NCBI GenBank assembly: GCA_000310025.1
Contig: FN649727.1
Location: 7,747,560 to 7,772,882 of the forward strand
Direction of reading: 5' to 3'
Origin: Ectocarpus siliculosus
Taxonomy: Eukaryota; Sar; Phaeophyceae; Ectocarpales; Ectocarpaceae
DNA length: 25,323 nt
This document shows, piece after piece, positions 15,557 to 25,323 of the stretch; the first letter of the stretch is position 1, and each line of letters starts with the position of its first letter. The position numbers and the translations under genes are program-made. The notes under the pieces are model-generated. The model saw only the letters and a program-made list of their open reading frames with translations, did no database searches and had not been told where the DNA came from.

Positions 15557-18060
15557 GATCCGTCGTACTTGTACTAATCGAATGATGGATCAATATAGCA
15601 CATTGATTTTATTGGATTAACAACCTTGATGGATTGATAGATAGACCAGCCTGTCGTCCTTCTTCGCGACCTCCACTAGTGTCGTCGTCGTGTGTGTTCT
15701 GCCCTCTTTTTTCTGTCGCACTACCTTTGTTTTGCTTCGTTAGTTGGACGGGGGCGGCGGGTGATTTCCTTGCTTGCGAGGTGTCTCGGCAGTTGCAAGA
15801 GGGCCTCTCGACAACGAGCCCCGATACTAGTCACGCGAAGCAAAGTATGGTGAATTTTTGGCGGGGGGCAAAACAAATGATGCGAAGAAATGGAGGGGGG
15901 GGGGGAGAGACACAAGGTATATGTGTCGTGGGTTTATGCCCTCTTCTCCCTTTTTCGCGTTTTCCGATTTTTCTCGGGTGTTCTTCGGTTTGGGGAGAAC
16001 TCCGAGATTAATTTTTTGATCCGGTCATGTTCGTGTGGTGTTTTTATCATCTTGCCCATATGATGTGGTGTGGATTTTGTGCTTCTTCTGGTTCTCGGTG
16101 GTGTCGTGATTTCTTGATTTTGTTTTCCTCGACGTTGTCTTCTTTTGGGGCTCGGAAATGAAACGCCGGTGTCGCCCCCTTCGCCGTCCCTCCATTTGTG
16201 TCTTTTCTCTTTCCGGGACATCTAGTGGTTAGTGGACTTTTGAAGGTTTGTCGGGGTATAAGCGAACCGAACCGAAACCCACCGCCGTAACCGTGCGCGC
16301 GACAGTGTCTGTGCCGCTCACATGTTGCCTGGGCCGATCGCTCTTGATTTTGTGTCTGTCCGTGTTTTTACGCTTGTTGGCTCGGCTTAGGCTCGATACC
16401 CGAGCTTGACCCATTTTTTTTCGTTCTAGAGGCTCGGTTCTCCCCCACCCTTCATGCAACCCATCTGCGTATCCCCCCCTTGAAAAGGCGTTGCGCTTGG
16501 TGTGTATGTTAGGTTGTCGATGGTTTGAGGGAAATGTCGATCAGAAGTGCCTGGTCTCTGTTAGGCGGTGTACTGGTGGCGTGTGTGCCAAGGGCTGGCT
16601 GGCTTTGGACTCTTCTGTAGGTGATCGATCTTGATTTGTGTAAGTGTGTTTTTTTTTTTTTTCGGTGTATGTCGAGAGACGAGATTTTTAGATCTGTTTA
16701 TGTCCACATACATTTTTTTGGTGTGTTTTTTGTTCTTGCGAAGGGATTTGGAAAGGCACAACTAGCTCCTTGACAAATGCGCCATAAGGGGCGGAAAGGA
16801 AACGATATCGGAAGGGAGAGCTGGGGGTTTTGCCCCGCCGTCGTCCTTTACAAGAAAAGAAGAGCGGTTGAGGAGGACGGATGAAAGCTTTGGTGCTGAA
16901 GACCCGACGTTCTGTAAAATGCGAGATGGTTAGGTGTATTACCTTTTTCCCCAAGCGGCTGCGCCTGCGTAGTGGTACGCAAGGCCAGCTGGAGGCGAGA
17001 GCGCGCGCTATTGGATCAGCCGGGACGTCTCGCTTTTTTCGTGTCATGTGTAGGAGTCCTGGTTTTCTTGTGGCTGAAAGTGGGGCAGGGAGGGGGGTCA
17101 GGGATTTGGGGTGGGGGGGGGTGGGGCTGAAAAAGGGTGTGGAGTGTTTTTGTGCTCGTGTGTCTCCGTTTTTTACGGCTCAGACGCAGGGTGTGCGAGC
17201 ATATGTGACCGGCGTGTGTTTGGAGGCTTCTTTGGAAGCTGTCTTGAAGGTTTTTCCGGACACACGCAGGTTCTGTTTACGAAGAGGAAAGCCGTGGTCG
17301 GTTCTTGCCGACGACGTGAAATTGGCGACCTGTCCCGCATTCAGATGGGTCGACGAGGCGTGTTCTGAGTTTGGGGGCTGTTTTGTCAAGAGTTGTAGTA
17401 CCCTCCGCCTCTGAGGGACGAGGCGTTACCGTCGTCCCTCTTGGATGGGTAGTTGATTTCTTGCGCTCACCGCTCAGCGGGTGCTGGCCGTAGATAGTAG
17501 GGTACGCTTTGCTTGTTAGGCTTGATCTTGTGTGATGATATGGGCTGTTTGCGCGAGAGCGACTGCTCGACCTTTTCCGTGTAATCTTGTGTTTCTACGA
17601 TGATATAATTGCATGTTTGTTCGTTCGTCTACCGGGCGCGCGATCTAGTGTCCGCGCGACGACGCTCACAGGACTGAGAAAAACGACGTTCGGATTTGTC
17701 GGATGTATTAATAGGCAGCGTGACTATCGCAGCAGAGGAGTGGGGTGGAGAACGTTGGGGAAGCGAGCTTAGACAAAGGGGTCATCGCTGCTTTCGTACG
17801 ATAGTCGATGTTGTGTTCGATCACAATTGAGTCCGGTACGTCTGGTGTATTTTTTTTTTTTTTTTTTGGTGGGGGGATTATTCTTGACTTTGACGGGGTG
17901 TTGTAGGCGACGGCACACAGTCCGTTCGCTTGCTCTTCGACTTTTTTCCTGTACGGTAATTGTTTCACTTAACGAAGAAGGACGAATGAACAAGAGTCGA
18001 AGCACCTGGCTGTTTAGCTTGTCCAATATTGCCGGGGGCGGTCTGTTGAAGGTTTGAGAA
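15557..18060 (+). other. G/T-rich probable long 3' UTR of the phosphatase gene
   Basis: From the stop codon to about 18060 the plus strand is strongly enriched in T and G, with many TTTT, GTGT and GGGG runs, unlike the coding exons before it or the sequence after it. Such strand skew starting at a stop codon fits one long transcribed 3' UTR, as reported for brown algae. The longest frame inside (16881-17414, 177 codons) has no recognised domain and shows the same G/T skew, so I do not call it a gene. The transcript end is not defined by any signal I can see. Confidence 0.5.
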
Positions 18061-19741
18061 AAGCACACGCACGTACACTCACACGGTCTGTTGACAATTT
18101 ATCGGTTTTTAGCGTCTCACGAATCTACACTGCGAGTAAGTGCTTTATTTCCCAAGAAGACGCCATTGGTATAACAATACATCATACTCAATTTCTGCCA
18201 TCGCCGAGATGTCTGCGTAGTAACAACTGTCGCTTTGTTGCATAGTTCTCTCAGTCTTGAGCTGGACAGCAGTCGAAACGGTCGTGCCCCCATGGTGATT
18301 TCATGTACGGCGAGAAGAGGTATTTGTACGCCGATGAATTAAGTTCGTTAGTTGTGTGATGGGGAGTATGCGGGGGGGGGGTCGAAGGGCTTGCGAACGC
18401 CGTGGAGTTTTAGCCAGAGCTTGGTTCGACTACGGGCGGGATCATGAGAAAACGTCTCAACCACCAGAAAATGCAAATAGCATGGGTATGCATAGGCCTG
18501 TATTATACTTATGATCATGAGAAAAAGACGTGTAGCAGTAGAAATAGTGAAAGGGTGGGGTCGTGAGAGTTGATGTTGGTGCGAGACTAACGGTGGACCA
18601 TGGTGCAGTCCGTAGATTTCAACAGCTGCATGTAGTGTTGCCGAAGCAATAAATCAGTGCGCGGTGATCCGTTGAAAACTGAGACGTCTTGGGTTCACCT
18701 GCGTTTCGATTCGATCTTCGATCCAATATGTGTTTGTTGGCGATAGTGCTGTTGTTGAAACATCATCAGAGATCGGACATACCTGCAACAATGGTGCACG
18801 ATTCTCGCCGGAGATAAAGCGGTGGCTGCATCTGTAAATGTGCGACCGCGGCTGATGATGCACGCAACAAACACACGTAAAATTTGTCTACTTCGGCGAA
18901 GAAGGAAGGCGCGTAGACTGGCGCAAGAATACATGAGACGAAAACCAGGCACACACAAACGACTGCGGCCCAGCCAGTTAGTTGATGTATTGTTCGCCCC
19001 CTTCTCCAAGTTGAAATACGATGCTCGCAACCTAATCCAACAAACTGGGAGATGCCTTCTCGAAGGAGGCTAAGTTGCTGCTGGTAGTGGGACGAAAGAC
19101 TAGCAAACGGGCTTCGACAAAAAAGATGCTGCCCGCAACACAACGAGGTTGTACGAAGTGTAACTGTTCGCCAAACAAGAGAATGAAACGACCCCCCTTC
19201 CCCCAACGGGGAAACGCATCACTGATTGTTCTTGCACAATGAGCGTTGTTGCTACTGTACAACCACTACAGTTGTATGAATGAGCAGTTTCGACGGCGCG
19301 CGATGATCGCAAGACCCCCCCCCCTACTCAAAACGTTACATTAGTAAGAGTCACGGACGGGCCTTACCCGCCCTGTCTGTGTGAACGTGGCCCTTCTCGG
19401 TTGGCTGCCCAATACCATCATCTCAGAGAATAATATTTAACACGACGAGCAACACACGGAGGGGGAACACCGTGTTCGTACGTACGTATGTAACGTTCGT
19501 ACGTTTTCTTCTGCGTCTGGACTCTTCCCTGGCTCATAAGCAAAGAGTTGTCATAAAATAATGGTAAGACATTGGCGTGAAGCTCTTCGCACGTATGTAT
19601 GTTGTAGTAGCCGTTTTAGTCTTCACACGAACAAAGAACGGAATGCAGTGAATGAAAAATAGTGTCGAGAAAAAGGGCTGACAGAAAACAAACAACACTC
19701 ACTCAAGCAAGCCCCGTTCTCGCCAAGTAACATGTTTTTTT
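18061..19741. other. Intergenic or IFT22 3' UTR region, no gene recognised
   Basis: This lies between two convergent genes. No frame matches a known family. The side next to 19741 probably includes the 3' UTR of IFT22 (minus strand). A CGTACGTACGTATG-type short repeat lies near 19477-19506. Confidence 0.45.
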
Positions 19742-22700
19742 TCATTTTCGAAGTTGGGTCATGGAGGCTTGGTGAACCTCTCTCAAAAAGTCTTCGAAGC
19801 CGGTGATGACTTGCGATACCGACGCGAAATTCGTGTGCAGAATGTTGCCGCTCAGGCTGGCCAGCTTCGGTGCTAAGCGAGCGAGTGAATGAGTGAACAA
19901 GGCAGGGAGCAACCAGAGATCACGCAGACGAAGGCAAGAGGTCGAACACGGGAAAAGGACAACGGGGATGAGAGCGAGACGCCGTAAGGGTGTGGGTCCC
20001 AGCACAAGGCGGGAGGTGGTGGCACTTTTCAAAGCTTTACTGTTTCACAACAACAACAAACAAACCAGCAGAGAGAGAGAGAGTGCGAAAGCCAAACGGT
20101 ACGTCTGTCAAACTAAGGAAAGATGTGCCGACAAGATCATTCCAAAACCGCCCGTTCGGCAGTGAATGAAGTGGTGTCTTCCTTCAATATAATAAGTAGA
20201 TGTCGAGCAATGAAGCTTTGACAAACTACGGTAATACCCTTCCTTCTTCTGCGGAGACAGACCCGCATCCTTACGGTAAGATAATGGGTGACGGACGGAA
20301 TGCCTGAGTGTACTGTATGCAGTTAAATTTCTTTCGGAATGCAACGTATGAGGAAACACTGACATCCGATCCGTGTACCAGGTACAGTACGTACGTACGT
20401 ACATGAACAGTATGTATGTATGTATGTAAATATGTATGTGTGCCGGCAGTTTTTTTTGTGTAGGAATCCACAGATCAGAGGTCGACGTGTGTATTTAGTC
20501 TTACCTATCTATCTATGAACCCATCCATCGACTACGTATAATAGTATGTATATTTCTGGTTTAATCCTTCAAACATGACGACAGCAGAAAATAAGCTGAC
20601 GGCGTTTGACTGACTTGATGGCTGGCTTCACCACGGCGTTATGGTAGGTTTAAGTACTCTCACTAGCGATGCGACGAAAACCCAACACACTTACTTTAAG
20701 TGTGCTAACCGGCAGACACATACATGCTGCATGTTTACTGTTTGCGTTCGTTGGTTCGTGTGCCGACCTGGGCAACAAGAGCGCCTGCTCGCTGGTGTGT
20801 ATGCATGTACGTAGTATGTATGTACCGTTCAGCGAAGAAAGCACACTTGCCACAGAAAAACGGCGCCTGCTTGCTGCCTGCCGCCGACTTTCCCTCCACG
20901 GTAGTAGTAGTGTAGGGCACACACACGCAGACAAGAAACAACAGTGGTTTCGGCATTGAAACTTCGCGCAACTTACACCGACAACCCAGCTGCAGCTAGC
21001 TACTACAGTTGAAGCACAGCTGGCTCAATCAGCGACCGGGCGTGTGCTAGCATATATATATATATGTGTGTGTGTCTGCAACAGAGGAGGGAAAATGCAC
21101 TCACGCAGTCGGGATCGTGGGGCCGGGGTCGGGCTAGCTCTATGCGCGATGACCTGGCACTGCCTGTTGTCGAGCTTGGGCCGCTTCACGAACTGGTCGA
21201 ACCTTTTGGGGGGGCCAAACAATCAAGGCAGAGAAACATACATACATGACATGCATACATACATACTATACATGGTCATGGACGGTAATCATGCGTGTGT
21301 TTTCACCATGTGATCATGAGTTATTTTAATGGAGAGGCAACAGATACATATTAGATAGGCACCAGGAGCTGGAGGAGGTGGCGAAGGGCGCCATAGACAA
21401 TGATTCACTTTTGACAGGCAAACGGGGCCAATCCCTTCGACTACAAGTGAACACAGGTAGTTCTGGTCCAGAGGAGTATCCCCTTCAACCCGACAACTTG
21501 AACGTGCTGCTGCACACTCTCCGTGTTCGGTAGCATTCGACCTTCGTCATAATGGTAGCATTCGACCTTCGTCATAATGGTTGTTTCGTGATTGAGCTTG
21601 TTTCCGGATTTGTCCCACTCAAACGCAACCCTCTCCCCGGTGCACACCATCTGCATCCAGCTGCCCGCTCCTTCTTCTTTTCCTACATGAACGACATGGG
21701 GGTGATGCTTCTTGTCGCCAGCTCTGACTACGTTGGCAGCCTTTCGCGGGATTGTGGGGAGGATGGAGGAGGGACAACTTTTGGGACAGAGAGTTCAACG
21801 AAAGGTATACTACAAGGCCCAGCCTGACTTTCGTGTGTGTGGGGCCATTGTCGAGCATTGTAGTTGGGATTAAGCGTGGAACTCTGCGCTAACACTCGAC
21901 ACATTCTTCCATTTATTATGCATTCTCAGCCTCGCTTTCTTCGTTTCTTATGGGCGGGGGGGAATACATGTACTGCTGCAGTAGTTGTTGCAGGCACAGG
22001 CCTGTCCTTCTGCCCAGATGTCTCATCTGCCTGTATTTAGCCGCCAAAACCGAATCGAACCTTCAAAACAAGAGAAAAACACGCAAAAGGAGATCCGAGC
22101 CGGATGTGACGACAGGGGGGGGACCTCGCACACAAACGTAGTGCGCCAACAACTCTTCCCAGTCCATTTACCCCAACGTTCGGAAGACCACAGACTACGC
22201 ATGACTTCCATTGCCATTCACTTGCTGTAGGTAACTCACCAGATGCCGACCTCGATATCGTGAGTTGGGATCTCCGGGTTGTAGACCAGCATCACGCCAT
22301 CGACGCCCTTCATGATTGCCGGCCAGCACGACTCAAACCTTGCGTCGGGCGCACGCGAGCAAAGCGTTATTTGCCGGAGGGTCGCGGGTAGTAGGCGCGA
22401 CGGCGGCGGAGGGGTGAAGGAGCTTCGTTGCTTGGAAGCAGCCATCGAATAAGCAACGACGCTTGCGCACGTCCATACCCCTCGAGGCGCAGATGGATAC
22501 TTCCGCAACAGCCTTGTCCATAGCAGCAACAAGGGTGCTTACTTTGGTGCCCGAGAGAATAAACTGCTGCGTGTATTTACCAATCGTACTGCTGTACATA
22601 CATCATGCGTGATGTAGGAATATTCCACACCTCACCCCCGCACAAGCACAGGGAGGGGAGGTGGCGCGGAATGTGTACAGTATGCTTTCCTCCATTCGCA

Positions 22701-23553
22701 CACACGCGCACGTGAGTTGCTAGGTGCAGCGTATTCAGATGTGGTCCGGTTTCTAGTAATCTTGAACATTGGCCAACTTGTTGCCTATACATGGGGCAGC
22801 ATCAAGCACCCGCAACTCGCTTAGCTCGGCACATCGCCGGGACTCACGCTTGATCTCCAGATACGTCCCATATCTCGACAGGAACCTTATTTCCTGTGAT
22901 TCCTGGTTGCTTCTCGCACTCCAGAATTCTGCCAACAGATGATAACGTCAATGGAGGAAACTAGATTACCTGAGAAGCTCGGCGGCGAACCGAACAGAAG
23001 TACAATGTATGCAGGTTGCCGGGGGCCTGCAAATGGGAATCGTGCACTTAATGTTTCTCCGTCGCCCTGTAAAGATTGACCACTCTTCTTGTACCTAAAA
23101 GATCGACAACAAATATGCATCGAATTTCGGAAGCAGCTCCGCTTGAGTGATCTTCGTTGGTCGTTCGACTACACCGCGTCCGGAATTCTCGGCACCTGGC
23201 GTGCAAAGCGCACAGCCCACCCTGCTGTCGCACAACGTTTGTTTTCGGGCGACGGAGCGCGTGTCGCCCCGATAAATCAAGTTCGGGGAACCGCGATATC
23301 TCCAGCGAGGATCTTCTCTCTCAGCACTCACGCACTTCGGTCAGTTCGGAGTGCACGCTAGGGGCTTCTGCAGTGTGGGCGTGCATCGGGTGCATCTTCG
23401 TATATCTTACCTCACTCCGACAGTTGGCTCATATATCCTGTTGCCGGTTCCAATCTGCTCGGTTTGCCCCGCTATGAAATTGGCAATAGACGTTTTGCCA
23501 CCTTTCACTGGCCCACACACCACAATCTTGAGGGCCCTGTTGTTGCTGCTCAT
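19742..23553 (-). CDS. IFT22: IFT22 (RABL5), intraflagellar transport complex B GTPase-like subunit, five exons
   Basis: Exons 23553-23411, 22928-22848, 22338-22240, 21202-21105 and 19872-19742, with junction phases 2, 2, 2 and 1, give 183 residues, almost the length usual for IFT22. All introns are GT-AG with donors GTAAGA or GTGAGT. Exon 1 begins MSSNNRALKIVVCGPVKGGK and has the P-loop GPVKGGKTS (residues 14-22). Exon 2 has VEIWDVSGDQ with the DxxG motif (69-72). Exon 3 has FESCWPAIMKGVDGVMLVYN, the signature of this family. Exon 4 has FDQFVKRPKLDNRQCQVIAH and exon 5 ends FEDFLREVHQASMTQLRK. The usual GTPase NKxD motif is missing, as is known for IFT22. The protein binds the IFT74/IFT81 part of complex B and acts in moving cargo along flagella. 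The ATG is chosen because it sits just before the conserved first strand. Confidence 0.95.
20387..20440. repeat. (GTAC)4 and TATG microsatellites
   Basis: Four GTAC units at 20387-20402 are followed by about four TATG units from 20411 and a further partial run from 20431. The GTAC part is self-complementary. It lies inside IFT22 intron 4. Confidence 0.85.
21052..21075. repeat. (AT)n(GT)n compound microsatellite
   Basis: Alternating AT (21052-21065) passes directly into alternating TG (to about 21075), about 30 bp past the exon 4 donor inside IFT22 intron 4. A separate CATA-type repeat lies at about 21237-21272, just upstream of exon 4 on the minus strand. Confidence 0.85.
21203..22239 (-). 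other. IFT22 intron 3 (1037 bp)
   Basis: Phase 2 intron, donor TG|GTGAGT (splitting a Trp codon) and acceptor CCAAAAG. It contains a CATA-type microsatellite near its 3' end and a 25-bp tandem duplication at 21529. Minus-strand frames within it match no family. Confidence 0.85.
21529..21578. repeat. Perfect 25-bp tandem duplication
   Basis: The 25-bp unit starting GGTAGCATTCGACCTTCGTC occurs twice with no gap or mismatch (21529-21553 and 21554-21578), followed by GGT of a third copy. It lies in IFT22 intron 3. The perfect identity suggests a recent duplication. Confidence 0.93.
22339..22847 (-). other. IFT22 intron 2 (509 bp)
   Basis: Phase 2 intron with donor GC|GTGAGT and acceptor GACGCAAG. 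The protein reads from VSGDQ through a split Ala codon into FESCWP, so no exon is missing. No other feature is seen. Confidence 0.88.
22929..23410 (-). other. IFT22 intron 1 (482 bp)
   Basis: Phase 2 intron with canonical donor AG|GTAAGA and acceptor TGTTGGCAG. The join restores an Arg codon between YEPTVGV and ILECEK. No other feature is seen. Confidence 0.88.
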
Positions 23554-25015
23554 GTTTCCTTTCTTTGTCGGCGTGAGCAGACCAAGTGGTGAACTGATGA
23601 TGAGCAGTCACCATCGTGACATCGTGAGCGAGCAAAACAAAGGTTATGCCGCATTTTATTTTTCGGGTTAAGTCTGTCTCATCTGCGTGCCCCCTTGATG
23701 AGTGTGCTCGTTGTAATTAAGGAATAATAAAAACACACACAGAAAGACTACCCATTCGAGATATATGTCATCAACCCCCCTCGAACCTTGCTGCTGTCGA
23801 GAACCTAGAATCATAGTAACACATGTCAGGAAAAAGTTGACGTTGTTTGCGTAGTATCGTGCAGGCGGTTTGAACACTGGCAAGAAAGTAATGCAACAAA
23901 CCCAAAAGGTTGTGAATGGACAGCAAGCAGTCAGTGTGGTGGCCACCAGAAAATCACGCCCGGAATTTTTACGCACAGCAGATACTCGCAGTATGTTGTG
24001 TGCATGTAAGGGAGAAGGCGGTCCGATACCCGAGCTACCCCCGCACATGGGTGAATTTGGAGGAACCACGCAACGACTAACACATGGATGATAACGTGTC
24101 ATACATTCCCATCATTCGTTCCATGCCGTGCCCAGAGTGTAGTTTGGAGGGGCTAAATGATATTTACTCTTCAGTTCGTTCGCGACTCTTCGTGAACACA
24201 TCACTCATGGCACAAGGTACCAGAAACGAAAACACGACCGCAAAGCATAAAGGGTGTGGTCGGTGTAGGTTGTACGAGACATACAAGAGCGTGGTGAAGG
24301 ATACGTTTTCGAACAAGACCTCGAACTCGATGAGAACGTCGGATTTTCTCGGACGGCTGCTACATGTAATTTGCTATCCTTCAACCGGAACAACTACTAG
24401 CTAGCCTCAATTCAAAGGGGTTCCTTTTGCGCAATCAAGACCAGACCGTGGGCGTTAGATCAGCGTTCCCCGCGGCAGTCTAGCGCCGCAAAAACTGCAT
24501 GCATTCCACGACAAGCGTTCTTGCCTGTTGTGGAAGTTTACGTAAAACTTGAAAGAAAAAAATACGTCAAACAAGGGTGGGTGCGGATGCCTGAATACAA
24601 ATCAAGCCAGACGGAGACAGCAGCGGCCCAAGCCAGAGGCAATACCTCCGAGGGCACACTCGAGGATATCAAACAACCACGACGTTCAGGAATCACCAAT
24701 TACATGCATGGGACGGATTTCCCGTTGGACACCCCGTTACAATTGGACACTCTAGTTCCGCATGTAGCCTGCGTACAAACTCTCTTTGCACATTTACTGT
24801 TATTGTATTTTTGGATGCAAAGCCAACAGCCCGGAAAGCGGACATACTCTCAACGTTGTTTCTCTACACCACTTCCTATTCTACAAGCAACCAGACGAAA
24901 ATCGTCAAACTATGCCAGAGAACATTCGCTCTCCACCCCCCTCTACCCCCGCCCGGCCGCGCGCGCTCAGGGTCTATGGATGAAACAAAGACTTCAAAAG
25001 ACTTCATACGGCAGT
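23554..25015. other. Region upstream of IFT22, no gene recognised
   Basis: This holds the promoter and 5' UTR of IFT22 and otherwise nothing I can name. The longest minus frame (24102-23668) and the plus frames are not family members and have low coding-like composition. No clear TATA box is visible before the IFT22 start. Confidence 0.5.
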
Positions 25016-25323
25016 AGCTGCGCTGATCGTGAATACCCCTCTCCTCCTGCGGCATCTCCCGGGCAACAAGCTCTGCTTGTTTCGATTGGCGTCGTAGCCG
25101 CGATGCCCACGCATGTGTGCGAGGGCGGGGGGGGGGGGGGAGGGGGGAACCCGGAAGCCGCTGGCGCTGCCGCCGGGAATGAAAGGGGGAGGAGCTGCGC
25201 CGAACGTGAAAACCCCTCTCCTCCCGGGGGATCTCCCGGGGAAAAAGCTCTGGTTGTTTTCATTGGGGGCCTAACCCCCATGCCCCCCCCTGTGTGCCAA
25301 GGCGGGGGGGGGGGGGGGGGGGG
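25016..25323. repeat. Two copies of a direct repeat with about 177-bp period, ending in poly-G
   Basis: The sequence from AGCTGCGC at 25016 (about 115 bp, ending in a G run near 25127) recurs from AGCTGCGC at 25193 to the end of the window. The second copy keeps words such as CCCCTCTCCTCC, ATCTCCCGGG and AAGCTCTG but differs by many changes towards G or C homopolymers. This suggests either a diverged satellite-like unit or a copy degraded by poor base calls at the contig end. Confidence 0.65.

Larger units (their letters stand above)
19873..21104 (-). other. IFT22 intron 4 (1232 bp), microsatellite-rich
   Basis: Phase 1 intron, donor C|GTGAGT and acceptor CGCTTAG. It contains a dense set of simple repeats: a GA run near 20069, (GTAC)4 at 20387, TATG repeats at 20411-20440, TCTA repeats near 20505 and an AT/GT run at 21052-21075. 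No exon is missing, because the protein reads straight across (SRL then PPKLASL). Confidence 0.88.

Noticed and set aside
16881-17414. 177-codon plus-strand ORF
   Set aside because: It lies inside the G/T-rich tract after the phosphatase, shares that skew, and shows no domain or splice context. A chance ORF is the simpler reading.
20387-20440. GTAC/TATG repeats as a CRISPR-like array
   Set aside because: The units are 4 bp with no spacers; these are plain microsatellites in an intron.

Overview
This is nuclear DNA from an intron-rich eukaryote, not a prokaryotic locus. Most long ORFs are chance readings; the real genes only appear when exons are joined across GT-AG introns with matching phase. 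The introns (about 0.25-1.5 kb), a long G/T-rich stretch downstream of one gene, GC-rich coding exons, EF-hand-like helix modules and an intraflagellar-transport gene point to a flagellated stramenopile. A brown alga is my best guess; that is inference from style and gene content, with no marker gene to prove it.

Layout. Bases 1-260 are homopolymer-rich and look like poor-quality contig end. Bases 413-535 carry five copies of an ACCGGCG-type motif. Bases 582-1815 are a non-autonomous DNA transposon with 26-bp terminal inverted repeats and clustered CCGCCTTATA subterminal motifs. Bases 1816-4701 show no gene. Minus-strand exons between about 10835 and 4702 read as one large gene: two EF-hand-like helix modules, a low-complexity linker, then TPR-like repeats and a basic C-terminus. 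Its C-terminal half is well connected by splice phase; its 5' end and two internal junctions are unresolved. Bases 12088-15556 (plus) hold a complete three-exon gene for an FCP1/SCP-type (NLI-interacting-factor-like) protein phosphatase, transcribed divergently from the minus gene. A G/T-rich stretch of about 2.5 kb follows and is probably its 3' UTR. Bases 23553-19742 (minus) hold a complete five-exon gene for IFT22/RABL5, a 183-residue small-GTPase-like subunit of intraflagellar transport complex B. The last 1.8 kb has no gene and ends in a repeat of about 177-bp period running into poly-G.

Functionally, IFT22 shows that the organism builds flagella. The EF-hand/TPR protein could be a calcium-responsive or scaffold protein, but nothing here ties it to the flagellum. 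The phosphatase is a regulatory enzyme whose usual targets are phospho-Ser/Thr proteins such as the RNA polymerase II C-terminal domain. The genes do not form an operon-like unit. The most unusual observations are an 11-bp direct repeat at both edges of phosphatase intron 2, a Thr-to-Cys change in its catalytic motif, two inferred GC-AG introns in the EF-hand/TPR gene, and the structured transposon.
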